Below the pieces are notes generated by a model. It saw only the letters and a program-made list of their open reading frames with translations. It was not told the origin of the DNA and made no database searches. From Prado023 sp963788325 (GTDB lineage: Bacteria > Actinomycetota > Actinomycetes > S36-B12 > CAIYMF01): 64,000 nucleotides of DNA. Made by a program: the position numbers and the translations under genes. Where the stretch lies: contig CAWBGJ010000009.1 of assembly GCA_963788325.1 (NCBI GenBank), positions 472,849 to 536,848 of the forward strand, given 5' to 3'. Below are positions 8,626 to 16,497 of the stretch, one piece after another (within the stretch, counting starts at the first letter, position 1; every line of letters starts with the position of its first letter).

Positions 8626-10622
8626 CAGCGAGTGCGCCAGCTCGCTGCGGGCGCCAGCTTCTCGTCCTTGTCGCGCAGGAAGTAGCCGATGCGGCCCATG
8701 TCGTGGTTGCCCAGGAAGGTGGGCAGCGAGTAGGCGTTGGAGTCAGCGTCGATGTACAGGTCGTCCTGGCCGAACAGGTCGCGCAGGCCAGTCGCGGACC
8801 CGCCCTGGGCGAACTCGGAAGCCTTGCCCTGGAACGGGAAGTCCAGCACCGCAGGCAGCTTCAGCTCGGTGGTGTAGCGGGAGGTGAAGGCGGGGTTGCC
8901 GTCGAACACCTCGCCGAAGAAGAAGAAGTCCGGCTTGCCGTTGGCTTGGGCGTAGGACTGAATCGCGGGGGCGAAGGCGGTCCAGAACTCGTCGTTGACG
9001 TGCTTGACGGTGTCGATCCGGTAGCCGTCGATGCCCAGCTCGCTGATCCAGGTCGAGAAGATGTCGATCATGCCGTCCACGACGCGGGGGTCCTCGGTGA
9101 ACAGGTCGTCGAGGCCGAAGAAGTCGCCGTACTGGCTGGACTCGCCGGCGAAGGTCGAGTCGCCGCGGTTGTGGTAGACGGTCACGTCGTTGAGCCACGC
9201 GGGCGTCTTGGCGTCCGCAAGTTCCGGGGCCACGGTCGGGGTGTAGGGGAACGACCCGGTGTCGAGCGCGGGGAAGTCCGGGGTCCCGGCGACCGCGGCA
9301 TCGTCGAACTCGTTGCCGTCGGCGTCGAGGTACGGGTAGGCCGCCTTGGAGCGGTAGGCGTAGGTGCCCTCCTCGTACTTGATCACGTCGGCGGTGTGGT
9401 TGGTGATGATGTCGAAGTAGACGTCGATGCCCCTGGCGTGGGCGGCGTCGATCACGTCGGCCATCTGCTGGTTGGTGCCGAAGTGCGGGTCGATCTGGGT
9501 GTAGTCCGTGGTCCAGTAGCCGTGGTAGCCGGCGGAGACGTCATCGCCCTCGCCCTGTACCCACCGGTTCTTGAACATGGGCGTCAGCCACACCGCGTCG
9601 ATGCCCAGGTCGTCGAGGTAGTCCAGCTTCTCGGCCAGACCGGTGAGGTCACCGCCGTGGTAGAAGCCCTTGTCGGTCGGGTCCAGACCGTGCACGAGCC
9701 GGCCCTGCGCGGGATCGACGTCGGCGGTGTCGTTGCTCGGGTCGCCGTTGGCGAACCGGTCCGGCAGCACGAAGTAGAAGTTCTGGCCCACGGTGCTCTG
9801 GCGCACGCTGTCGCCGGCGAGGGCCTCGTCGCCGGGCAGCGTCCCGGAGCCCTGGCCCACGACGGTGACCGACGGCACGTTGTCGGTCGGCGAGTAGGTG
9901 ATCGTGACCACGTCGCCGGCGCTGCCCACAGTGAAGGCGAGGTTGTCCGCTCCGCCACCGGCGCCGTAGCTGACGTCCCACGCCTCGTCGCGCGCGACCT
10001 TGAACTCGTAGCTGCCCGGGGCCAATGCATCGGTCGAGTAGGTGTAGGTGCCGTCGCCGTCGGGGTCCTGCAGCCAGGAGCGCAGGCAGTCAGGCTGCCA
10101 GTCGCCCGCACAACCCAACTCGCTCTGGAAGCTGCCCGCTGCCGTCGCGATGGCCGAGTTGACGTTGTCGGTCACCCAGTGGGACTTGTGGTCGTAGTAG
10201 AACTTCACGGAGGTCGCCGATGGCACGGACAAGGCCACGTTCGCGCCGTTGAAGGTGGCGTTGGCGCCGTAGTTCTCGTCCCAGCCGCCGTTGAGGGCTG
10301 CCTTGTACCCGAACTCGCCGGCGGGAACGTCGAAGGTGCCCCGCCAGACGTCGTCGGCCGGGTCGGCGGACAATCCCGTCGCAGCACACGTCGGGTCCCA
10401 GTCGCCCGGACAACCCAGCTCGCTCTGCAGGCTCCCTGCGATGGTCACCGACGACGGCGTCGGGGTGTCGGCGGCCAGTGCCACCGTCGTCGGGGAGGCG
10501 CCTGACTGCTGCGCGGTGCGCGGGGCAGTGGCGGCCTGCGCCGCGAACGTCGGGGCAGTCAACGAGGCAGCGATGAGGGCCCCGATCACCAGGAGTCGTG
10601 CGTACCGTCGATCAGGGTTCAT
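8625..10622 (-). CDS. intact 5' part of the amylopullulanase: signal peptide, X25 modules, GH13 alpha-amylase
   Basis: This is the longest uninterrupted frame of the large gene, 665 residues before a stop created by a frame change near 8650. A Sec signal peptide occupies residues 1-30. Two related modules of about 100 residues each carry SELGC[AP]GDW. The GH13 barrel starts near residue 270 (QNFYFVLPDRFANGD). Conserved regions are visible: FDIITNHT (I), GYRIDTVKHV with the Asp nucleophile (II), FFFGEVFDG with the acid Glu (III) and FLGNHDMGR (IV). The true protein continues in another frame with ELAHSLMYLSRGNP. Taken alone, this piece lacks the last barrel strands. Confidence 0.75.
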   Translation of the reverse strand: MNPDRRYARLLVIGALIAASLTAPTFAAQAATAPRTAQQSGASPTTVALAADTPTPSSVTIAGSLQSELGCPGDWDPTCAATGLSADPADDVWRGTFDVPAGEFGYKAALNGGWDENYGANATFNGANVALSVPSATSVKFYYDHKSHWVTDNVNSAIATAAGSFQSELGCAGDWQPDCLRSWLQDPDGDGTYTYSTDALAPGSYEFKVARDEAWDVSYGAGGGADNLAFTVGSAGDVVTITYSPTDNVPSVTVVGQGSGTLPGDEALAGDSVRQSTVGQNFYFVLPDRFANGDPSNDTADVDPAQGRLVHGLDPTDKGFYHGGDLTGLAEKLDYLDDLGIDAVWLTPMFKNRWVQGEGDDVSAGYHGYWTTDYTQIDPHFGTNQQMADVIDAAHARGIDVYFDIITNHTADVIKYEEGTYAYRSKAAYPYLDADGNEFDDAAVAGTPDFPALDTGSFPYTPTVAPELADAKTPAWLNDVTVYHNRGDSTFAGESSQYGDFFGLDDLFTEDPRVVDGMIDIFSTWISELGIDGYRIDTVKHVNDEFWTAFAPAIQSYAQANGKPDFFFFGEVFDGNPAFTSRYTTELKLPAVLDFPFQGKASEFAQGGSATGLRDLFGQDDLYIDADSNAYSLPTFLGNHDMGRIGYFLRDKDEKLAPAASWRTR

Positions 10623-10758
10623 GGTCTGCTCCCGTGGGTGAGTCCGCGAGAGCGACAGTAGGGCCGTCGGCACCGCATCCGCTAGGGCTTGCGCCGACGA
10701 ATCGGCCTGCGGCACTCCCAGAGTCCCGGGACGACTCATCCGTCGGGGCACGATCTGG

Positions 10759-10833
10759 TGGAGCCGCCTCGGGGATTTGAACCCCGGACCTGCTCATTAC
10801 GAGTGAGCTGCTCTACCCCTGAGCTAAGGCGGC
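10759..10833 (-). tRNA. tRNA-Thr (CGT anticodon)
   Basis: On the minus strand this is a complete cloverleaf: a 7-bp acceptor stem GCCGCCT/AGGCGGC, a D-arm with GGGGTAGAGC, an anticodon stem GCTCA/TGAGC around the loop CTCGTAA (anticodon CGT, Thr ACG codons), a T-arm with GGTTCAAATCC, discriminator T and an encoded CCA. It lies between the amylopullulanase start and the divergent wecB gene. Confidence 0.95.
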
Positions 10834-10913
10834 GCGGCGCCTAGCGCCGAGCGACGAGTCTACCTGAGCCGAACGGGGTGCCAGCACCACGCAGACGGCC
10901 AACAACCATCGCC

Positions 10914-10919
10914 TACTAT
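10914..10919 (+). promoter_or_regulatory. -10 hexamer of leaderless wecB promoter
   Basis: TACTAT ends 6 nt before the GTG start at 10926. A TSS at the usual distance would fall on the first base of the start codon. No Shine-Dalgarno sequence precedes this GTG. Confidence 0.55.
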
Positions 10920-10925
10920 CCACGA

Positions 10926-12062
10926 GTGGCCAGAATCGCCGTCATCTACGGAACGCGCCCTGAGGCGATCAAGATGGCGCCACTGATCACCGGGCTCCGC
11001 GACTCCCCCCACCTCGAGCCGATCATCTTGGTCACCGGACAGCACCGGGAGATGCTTGCCCAGGTCCACGAAGCGTTCTCCATCACGCCCGATCTGGACC
11101 TGGCCCTCTTCCAACCGGGCCAGTCGCTTGCCCAGATGACGTCGCGGATGTTGGTCGCACTGGACGCAGGCCTGGCACAGGCTCAAGCCGACGCGATCGT
11201 GGTGCAAGGAGATACCTCCTCCACCCTGACGGCGTCACTTACTGCCCACTACCACCGCATTCCGGTGGTCCACATGGAGGCGGGGCTACGGACCGACGAT
11301 CGGTTCAATCCATTCCCGGAGGAGATGAACCGACGCCTGACCACCCGGCTGGCGTCCCTGCACCTGGCACCCACCGCTCTGGCCGTGGCCAATCTCCTGC
11401 ACGAGGGCGTGTCCAGACGCGACGTGGTACTCACCGGAAACACGGTCATAGACGCGCTGCTGCACGTGGCGGGGGGGCACTACACACCCCCCAGGGACTT
11501 GGCAGGGGTGCACCGCTTCCGCGGGCGGATCGTGCTCATGACCGCGCACCGCCGGGAGTCCTGGGGTGAGCCGATGGACCAGATCGCTTCCGCCACGGCA
11601 TCGCTGGCCATAGCACACCCCGATGTGCTCTTCGTCGCACCGCTGCACCTCAACCCCGTCGTCCGCCAGTCGTTCGCGAAGGCGGCCCGGCTGTCCAACG
11701 TCGTGGTGCTGGATCCACAGCCCTACGTCGACTTCGCGCACCTGATCAGGGCCTCCTACCTGATCGTGACGGACTCTGGTGGGATCCAGGAGGAGGCTCC
11801 CTCGTTGGGCAAGCCTGTCCTGGTCATCCGCGACAACACCGAGCGCCCCGAAGCAGTGGATGCGGGAACGGCACGGGTGGTCGGGACGAGGGCTGACGAC
11901 ATCATCGGGCATGTGACTTCGCTCCTGGGCGATGAGGCTGCACACCGCCGCATGGCAACGGCGGCGAACCCCTTCGGCGACGGTCGCGCGGCCGCACGTT
12001 CGGTGGCCGCGATCGAGCACTTCCTGGGCACGGGACCCCGCGAACCGGAGTTCGGCGCCTGA
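10926..12062 (+). CDS. wecB: UDP-N-acetylglucosamine 2-epimerase (non-hydrolysing)
   Basis: This enzyme interconverts UDP-GlcNAc and UDP-ManNAc and feeds the dehydrogenase encoded next. The protein is about 378 residues, the normal family length. It begins VARIAVIYGTRPEAIKMAPL, the family N-terminus. It contains LVTGQHREML, VVQGDTSSTL, VVHMEAGLRT, FPEEMNRRLT, LMTAHRRESWG and DSGGIQEEAPSLGKPVLVIR, covering the catalytic and UDP-binding motifs of the MnaA/WecB family. GTG 10926 is chosen over the frame start at 10878, because the homology begins there and a -10 hexamer sits 6 nt upstream. wecC follows on the same strand after 77 nt with its own promoter-like hexamer. Confidence 0.93.
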   Translation: MARIAVIYGTRPEAIKMAPLITGLRDSPHLEPIILVTGQHREMLAQVHEAFSITPDLDLALFQPGQSLAQMTSRMLVALDAGLAQAQADAIVVQGDTSSTLTASLTAHYHRIPVVHMEAGLRTDDRFNPFPEEMNRRLTTRLASLHLAPTALAVANLLHEGVSRRDVVLTGNTVIDALLHVAGGHYTPPRDLAGVHRFRGRIVLMTAHRRESWGEPMDQIASATASLAIAHPDVLFVAPLHLNPVVRQSFAKAARLSNVVVLDPQPYVDFAHLIRASYLIVTDSGGIQEEAPSLGKPVLVIRDNTERPEAVDAGTARVVGTRADDIIGHVTSLLGDEAAHRRMATAANPFGDGRAAARSVAAIEHFLGTGPREPEFGA

Positions 12063-12126
12063 CCCCGAGGAGGCGACGTCCACCGCTGGGGGCCCGCGAT
12101 GGATCAGGGATCCGGGGGGCGACCCA

Positions 12127-12132
12127 TACACT
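12127..12132 (+). promoter_or_regulatory. -10 hexamer of leaderless wecC promoter
   Basis: TACACT ends 7 nt before the ATG at 12140, and there is no Shine-Dalgarno sequence. This suggests that wecC is transcribed from its own leaderless promoter, with or without readthrough from wecB. Confidence 0.5.
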
Positions 12133-12139
12133 CTGGCCC

Positions 12140-13390
12140 ATGAGTAGAGAGCAATCAGCGGCCGTCGCGATCATCGGTCTGGGATACATCGGCCTCCCCA
12201 CGGCTGTGGTCCTCGCCGACCGGGAGGTTCGCGTCCTGGGCATCGATCTGAACCCGCAGACGGCTGCTGCCGTCAACAGCGGCGTCGCTCCCTTCATCGA
12301 GCCAGATCTCCGCGAGGCACTGGAGTCGGTGGTGTCTCGGGGGACCCTCACGGCGCACACGGAATACCAAGCCGCCGGGACGTACATCATCGCCGTACCC
12401 ACTCCGTTCAACGCGGACCGCAGCGCAGACCTCTCCTACATCCGAAGCGCAGCCGAGTCGATCGCCCCCCTGCTCGTTGGAGGCGAGCTGATCATCCTGG
12501 AGTCCACGAGCCCCCCGGGAACGACGGAACAGCTCGCCAACTGGATCCGGACGGCCCGGCCTGAGCTGGAGCCGAGCGTCGACGTCGCCCACTGCCCTGA
12601 GCGTGTGCTCCCGGGTCGGGTGATGACCGAGCTCGTCGAGAACGACCGCATCATCGGCGGGCTGACTGCACAGGCCACCCAGCGGGCTGCGCGCATCTAC
12701 GCGAAGTTCTGCCGGGGTGAGCTACATCTCACCGACGCGCGCACGGCGGAACTCGCCAAGCTCGTCGAGAACTCCTACCGGGATGTCAACATCGCCTTCG
12801 CGAACGAGTTGTCCCTGGTGTGCGCGGAGCTCGATGTCGATGTCTGGCGGCTGATCGAGCTGGCCAACCACCACCCGAGGGTCAACATCCTGCAACCGGG
12901 TCCAGGGGTCGGTGGGCACTGCATCGCGGTCGACCCCTGGTTCATCGTCTCGGCCGCTCCCAGCTCCGCCCGCCTGATCCGAATGGCCCGAGAGGTCAAC
13001 GACAGCAAACCGCAGTTCGTCGTCGACTCAGTCGTTGAAGCCATCAAGCAGACCGGGGCGGACACCGTCGCGGCCCTGGGATTGTCGTTCAAGAAGAACA
13101 TCGACGACCTACGGGAGAGTCCAGCTGTGCAGGTGGTGCACGGCATCGCAGCAGCTGCACCGCACTGCACCATCCTAGCGGTAGAGCCGCACGTCGACAG
13201 GCTGCCCGCGGACCTGCGGGCTGTTCCTGGAGTCGTGCAGGTGGACTTGGCCCATGCGCTGACCGAGGCCGACGTCTTCGTGCTGCTGGTGGATCACGAC
13301 CAGTTCCAGGCAGTCGATGAGGAGGCGCTGGCGGGACGGCCTCTGGTCGACACCCGTGGCGCCGTCCGAGGGATCCGGATCGGGCCCTGA
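12140..13390 (+). CDS. wecC: UDP-N-acetyl-D-mannosamine dehydrogenase
   Basis: This enzyme oxidises UDP-ManNAc to UDP-ManNAcA with two NAD+. The 416-residue protein has the three UDP-sugar dehydrogenase domains. These are an N-terminal NAD-binding fold (AIIGLGYIGLPTAVVLA), a central domain with KLVENSYRDVNIAFANEL, and the catalytic-Cys motif GVGGHCIAVDPWF. The C-terminal UDP-binding domain contains ALGLSFKKNIDDLRESPA. The DPWF ending of the Cys motif and the adjacent wecB favour ManNAc dehydrogenase over UDP-glucose or UDP-GlcNAc dehydrogenase. The product is a likely monomer of the polymer made by this locus. Confidence 0.92.
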   Translation: MSREQSAAVAIIGLGYIGLPTAVVLADREVRVLGIDLNPQTAAAVNSGVAPFIEPDLREALESVVSRGTLTAHTEYQAAGTYIIAVPTPFNADRSADLSYIRSAAESIAPLLVGGELIILESTSPPGTTEQLANWIRTARPELEPSVDVAHCPERVLPGRVMTELVENDRIIGGLTAQATQRAARIYAKFCRGELHLTDARTAELAKLVENSYRDVNIAFANELSLVCAELDVDVWRLIELANHHPRVNILQPGPGVGGHCIAVDPWFIVSAAPSSARLIRMAREVNDSKPQFVVDSVVEAIKQTGADTVAALGLSFKKNIDDLRESPAVQVVHGIAAAAPHCTILAVEPHVDRLPADLRAVPGVVQVDLAHALTEADVFVLLVDHDQFQAVDEEALAGRPLVDTRGAVRGIRIGP

Positions 13391-13417
13391 CTGTTCAGGG
13401 ACACGCACCTCGGGGCG

Positions 13418-14287
13418 TCAGGCACGAGGTGAGGACCGAATGATCAAGATTCGCAGGGAGCGCCGACTGATCTCGGCATGTGCGAGCTGAGCCAGTTGCA
13501 GGCCTACCAGGACCCAGAGCGTCACGGCGAGCCATCCGGTCCCGGTCAGGCCGACTAGGAGCGCGCCCAGCAAGACCCAGACGATCGCCGAGATCACCAC
13601 CAGGGTGATGCGAAGCCCGAAGTCGGGACCGCTGCCTGCCAACGCCTCCGGGAGCCAACCCCTCCGGGCGGTTCGTCGAGGGTGCGGCCCGCCAGACTCG
13701 GGGGGACTCGGGGCACGGCTGGCGGCGGAGGCGGGGGCGGGGCCTGAGGAGGTGGGCGAGGTGACTGTGACAGCCTCGGGCCGAGCACCCGGCGGGCGCA
13801 GGGCCGTGGGGTTCTCACCGTGCTGCCGAGAGATTGCCCGGCTTCGAATCGCCCAGGACGCGGCGCGTCCGGCCGTGCCGCGGGCAGATGCCTTCCGCGT
13901 CGCCCGGAGCAACAGGTTCAGCTCATCGCTGCTGTTCTGCGTTGACGGCTCGACCCGCACGAGGCACACCCCGCGATCGTCGTCGAGTACGTCGACCGCC
14001 CGCCACCCGCCATCGACCACCTGACCACCTGCCCTCGCGTCGATCAGGATGTCGCCACCAGGTGCTGTCCTGATGCGGGCATCGGACAGCAGGCCATCTA
14101 GATCCCCCGGTGACTGGACCACCACGCTCTCGAAGAGCTCGTCGGGCAGCGCAGCGGGGTCAGCCGCATCGATCACGCACGTCTCATGGGCCAGTGCTCC
14201 GAAGTCCAGCGCCGTCTCGAGGTCGGCCGCGATGACGAGTAGGGACGTGCCCAAAGGTTCGGCAGCACAACGGTCAAGATCGCCCAT
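13418..14287 (-). CDS. hypothetical protein with Rossmann-like N-terminus and two C-terminal membrane helices
   Basis: This is a 289-residue protein I do not recognise. Residues 1-115 alternate beta and alpha (TSLLVIAADLETALDFG, LFESVVVQSPGDLDGLL, GGDILIDARAGG), resembling a reduced nucleotide- or SAM-binding fold without a clear glycine motif. A basic Arg/Ser/Ala segment and a Pro/Ala linker (about 150-215) precede two hydrophobic helices (ITLVVISAIVWVLLGALLVG and LAVTLWVLVGLQLAQLAHA) and a basic tail. Start codon 14287 is 24 nt from the start of the divergent glycosyltransferase gene, and the two promoters overlap. A membrane-associated role in polymer assembly is suggested by location only. 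Confidence 0.6.
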   Translation of the reverse strand: MGDLDRCAAEPLGTSLLVIAADLETALDFGALAHETCVIDAADPAALPDELFESVVVQSPGDLDGLLSDARIRTAPGGDILIDARAGGQVVDGGWRAVDVLDDDRGVCLVRVEPSTQNSSDELNLLLRATRKASARGTAGRAASWAIRSRAISRQHGENPTALRPPGARPEAVTVTSPTSSGPAPASAASRAPSPPESGGPHPRRTARRGWLPEALAGSGPDFGLRITLVVISAIVWVLLGALLVGLTGTGWLAVTLWVLVGLQLAQLAHAEISRRSLRILIIRSSPRA

Positions 14288-14294
14288 GGCGCGA

Positions 14295-14304
14295 ATGTTA
14301 CGCT
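14295..14304. promoter_or_regulatory. overlapping divergent -10 hexamers
   Basis: The minus-strand hexamer TAACAT (14300 to 14295) ends 7 nt before the ATG at 14287. The plus-strand hexamer TACGCT (14299-14304) ends 7 nt before the GTG at 14312. They share the two bases at 14299-14300, so one melted region would serve both leaderless genes. No -35 match is clear on either side. Confidence 0.5.
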
Positions 14305-14311
14305 CAGCGCC

Positions 14312-16444
14312 GTGGGGTCCATGGGGGGAGCGTCCAAGCATCGCCCGAGTCCGGGAATCTCGGTCGTCATGGCCTGCCACAACTCCGCAGAACGGATCGG
14401 TCCGGCCCTCGAGAGCCTCGTGGCCCAGGACCTGGACCGCGCCGAGTTCGAGGTCATCGTGGTCGATAACGGCTCCAGCGACGCCCTGCTGGACAGGATC
14501 GGGCTGGTGCGCGAGCAGCATCCGGATCTGAGCGTTCGCTACCTGCGCCTCTCGGAGGGTAATGCCTCGTTGGCGTGGAACATGGGCATCCAGTCCGCCC
14601 ATGGGTTGTTCATCACCCTCCTTGACGACGACGACACGCTCGCCCCCGGGACACTTGCGGCCTCCCTCGACGCCGCGCACATCGATGAGGTGACCCTCGT
14701 CCCCATCTGGGACGTGGATCACCCGGGTGGACAGCGCCGGACCAACTACGTCATGGACAGGATCGCTGCGCTGGCAGGCCACGTGGTCAACCTTCATGAC
14801 GTGCCGGTCGCGATGAGCTACAACGCGGCCAAGGTCGTGTCGACGCGGCTCGCGAGGGAGTACGCCTTCGACCCGGAGTTGCGTTCCGGAATGGACGTCG
14901 TCTACTGGTCGCGACTCCTGTGCACCGCCCGCCCGAGGATCCGGGTCCTCGACTCTGCTGATGGGCGCTGCGGCTACGACCGCACGGCGCGCCCGGGGAC
15001 CATGTCCCGCCGGCTCTCACTGCGGTGGGCCGAGGATCGCGTCAGAGTGATCGCCCAGGTCAACGACCTCACGGTCGATGAGCCCGACTGCCAAGCGTTG
15101 CTCGCACTACTGATCAGCGCCCAAGCGGGGCATCTAACCCGCTACATTGCCCAACACCCGCAGGACCACGGCGAGGTGGTCAGGATGGTCAGGTCGCGCT
15201 GCCCCGAGGCCTTGCCCCACCACCTCCTGGTCGCCGGCATGGCCACCGAGCTGGCCATCCTCTACGCCTTCCCGCCGGCCAACGATGCTTCCGCCATCGT
15301 GGCCGCCCGGCGGATCAGCGAGCACGGGCAGATCGTCGACGTGATCACCTGCGACGTGTCCGCCCTGCGCGCCACGGATCCCGGGACCCTCGCCCTGGCC
15401 GGTGGCTACGTCGATCGCGTCGAGGTGATCCGCACGCCACCGGTCTTCGCCAGTTGGGGCCCCATCGAGGCGTTCGTCCGGCAGGGTTTGGAGCGAGTCG
15501 AGGTCCTTGTCGCGGGCGGCAAGGACTACTCGGGCCTGTACTCGAGGTCGATGTGGCCGGCAGCCCATTTCCTGGCTGCCGCCGTCAAGGTCCGCCATCC
15601 TGCCATTCGGTGGCGTGCGGAGTTCTCCGATCCGCTGAGCACTGACGCGCAGGGGCAGCCACGCAGCAGTCCGCTCGATCTCGACTCTGCGATCCTGACC
15701 GAGATCGTCGCCGAGATCCAGAACCTCGGCCTGTTGGTCCCTCAGACATCGAACCTCTGGCAGTGGGCAGAGCACCTCCCGTACGCCCTGGCCGACGAGA
15801 TCATCTTCACCAACCCCAACCAGCAGCGTGTGATGCTCGCCCACATCGGTGATCCGGACCTACGAGCGCACGCGACCGCGCGGTCGACGGTGCTCCCACA
15901 CCCGATTCCCGACCCTGCGCTGTACCGGGCCAGGAAGCCGCTTCCACTCGTCGACGAGCGCGCTGTGAACCTCGCCTATTTCGGTAGCTTCTACGCCAAC
16001 CGTGGCATCGGGATCGTCCTCGACGCGCTCGCAACCTCCCCTGAGAGCCGACGGTCCCAGGTCCGACTGCACGTCTTCTCCACGGACCCGCACCTTGTGG
16101 CGAGCACGGCGCAGGAGTTGGGCATCGCGTCGGTCGTCAGCTCGCACCCGTACGTGGACTACTTGGACTTCCTATCTCTATCGATGCAGATGGATGTGCT
16201 CATCGTCAACGACGTGCGGACCGCCGGAACCCACCCAGTCAACCCCTACCGGCCCTCGAAGCTCAGCGACTACCTCGGCTCGGGTCGCGACATCTGGGGC
16301 ATCTGTGAGCCGGGGAGCCCGCTGTCTGCTTCCGATGTCACCTACTCGTCGCTGATCGATGACGTCAACGGCGCCCGCGAGGTGCTGGCGACCGTGGTCG
16401 AGCAGTGGCAGACCTCCGCGAGTGCCCTCTGCGCGGGAAGCTGA
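14312..16444 (+). CDS. two-domain glycosyltransferase (GT2 plus GT-B)
   Basis: This is a 710-residue cytoplasmic glycosyltransferase. Residues about 16-230 form a GT2/GT-A domain: ISVVMACHNSAERIGPALES, EVIVVDNGSSD for the nucleotide, and LLDDDDT for the metal-binding DxD. Residues about 310-705 form a GT-B-like domain (ELAILYAFPPANDASA, YSGLYSRSMWP, WRAEFSDP, ALADEIIFTNPNQQ, AYFGSFYANRGIG, NPYRPSKLSDYLGSG). Such fusions can add two sugars in sequence. The next gene is a diverged paralogue. The GTG start at 14312 is chosen because TACGCT ends 7 nt upstream; an ATG at 14321 is the alternative. The sugar specificity is unknown. Confidence 0.8.
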   Translation: MGSMGGASKHRPSPGISVVMACHNSAERIGPALESLVAQDLDRAEFEVIVVDNGSSDALLDRIGLVREQHPDLSVRYLRLSEGNASLAWNMGIQSAHGLFITLLDDDDTLAPGTLAASLDAAHIDEVTLVPIWDVDHPGGQRRTNYVMDRIAALAGHVVNLHDVPVAMSYNAAKVVSTRLAREYAFDPELRSGMDVVYWSRLLCTARPRIRVLDSADGRCGYDRTARPGTMSRRLSLRWAEDRVRVIAQVNDLTVDEPDCQALLALLISAQAGHLTRYIAQHPQDHGEVVRMVRSRCPEALPHHLLVAGMATELAILYAFPPANDASAIVAARRISEHGQIVDVITCDVSALRATDPGTLALAGGYVDRVEVIRTPPVFASWGPIEAFVRQGLERVEVLVAGGKDYSGLYSRSMWPAAHFLAAAVKVRHPAIRWRAEFSDPLSTDAQGQPRSSPLDLDSAILTEIVAEIQNLGLLVPQTSNLWQWAEHLPYALADEIIFTNPNQQRVMLAHIGDPDLRAHATARSTVLPHPIPDPALYRARKPLPLVDERAVNLAYFGSFYANRGIGIVLDALATSPESRRSQVRLHVFSTDPHLVASTAQELGIASVVSSHPYVDYLDFLSLSMQMDVLIVNDVRTAGTHPVNPYRPSKLSDYLGSGRDIWGICEPGSPLSASDVTYSSLIDDVNGAREVLATVVEQWQTSASALCAGS

Positions 16445-16485
16445 TCGCCTGCGGCGTCCGACCCGCTCGGATCGATCCGCGGTGC

Positions 16486-16491
16486 TAGTTT
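16486..16491 (+). promoter_or_regulatory. extended -10 of leaderless glycosyltransferase promoter
   Basis: TAGTTT, preceded by TGC (an extended -10, TGn), ends 6 nt before the GTG at 16498. There is no Shine-Dalgarno sequence. Confidence 0.5.
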
Positions 16492-16497
16492 TCCCGC

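Larger units (their letters stand above)
4755..8650 (-). other. block of dense frame breaks inside the amylopullulanase gene
   Basis: Protein homology is continuous here, but the frame changes about every 130-150 nt. Approximate breakpoints, with conserved motifs on either side, include 8650, 7795, 7660, 7645, 7610, 7535, 7500, 7275, 6935, 6893, 6838, 6725, 6690, 6395, 6357, 6150, 6040, 5955, 5850, 5785, 5617, 5590, 5325, 5165, 5090, 4905 and 4790. Many lie in short G/C runs and look like one extra base. Pairs often cancel within 30-40 nt, for example around 6357-6395. The protein between breaks is well conserved, which argues against long neutral decay. Single frames such as 5562-6887 and 4894-5568 are pieces of this gene. 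Confidence 0.75.
3709..10622 (-). pseudogene. secreted alpha-amylase/pullulanase fusion, disrupted by many frame breaks
   Basis: This is one coding unit of roughly 2300 codons. The order is: signal peptide (MNPDRRYARLL through APTFAAQA), two starch-binding X25-like modules (SFQSELGCAGDW type), an intact GH13 alpha-amylase domain, an E-set/Ig-like region, three PUD/CBM41 modules, and a pullulanase-type GH13 domain with a C-terminal domain ending in a Trp/Pro-rich tail. The pullulanase part retains FNWGYDP, VVMDVVYNHT, GFRFDLMGHH, YGEGWNFGEV and EAHDNETLFD, so all GH13 catalytic regions are present, but in shifting frames. Between about 4755 and 8650 I count about 25-30 one- or two-base frame changes plus a TAG at 7698-7700. 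Intact, it would debranch and hydrolyse extracellular starch, glycogen or pullulan. The start has GGGAG 7 nt upstream. Whether the breaks are biological or assembly error is open. Confidence 0.85.

Noticed and set aside
4755..8650. Programmed ribosomal frameshifting as the explanation of the broken pullulanase
   Set aside because: There are far too many sites, in both directions, without slippery heptamers, and one in-frame stop. Sequence error or gene damage is simpler.
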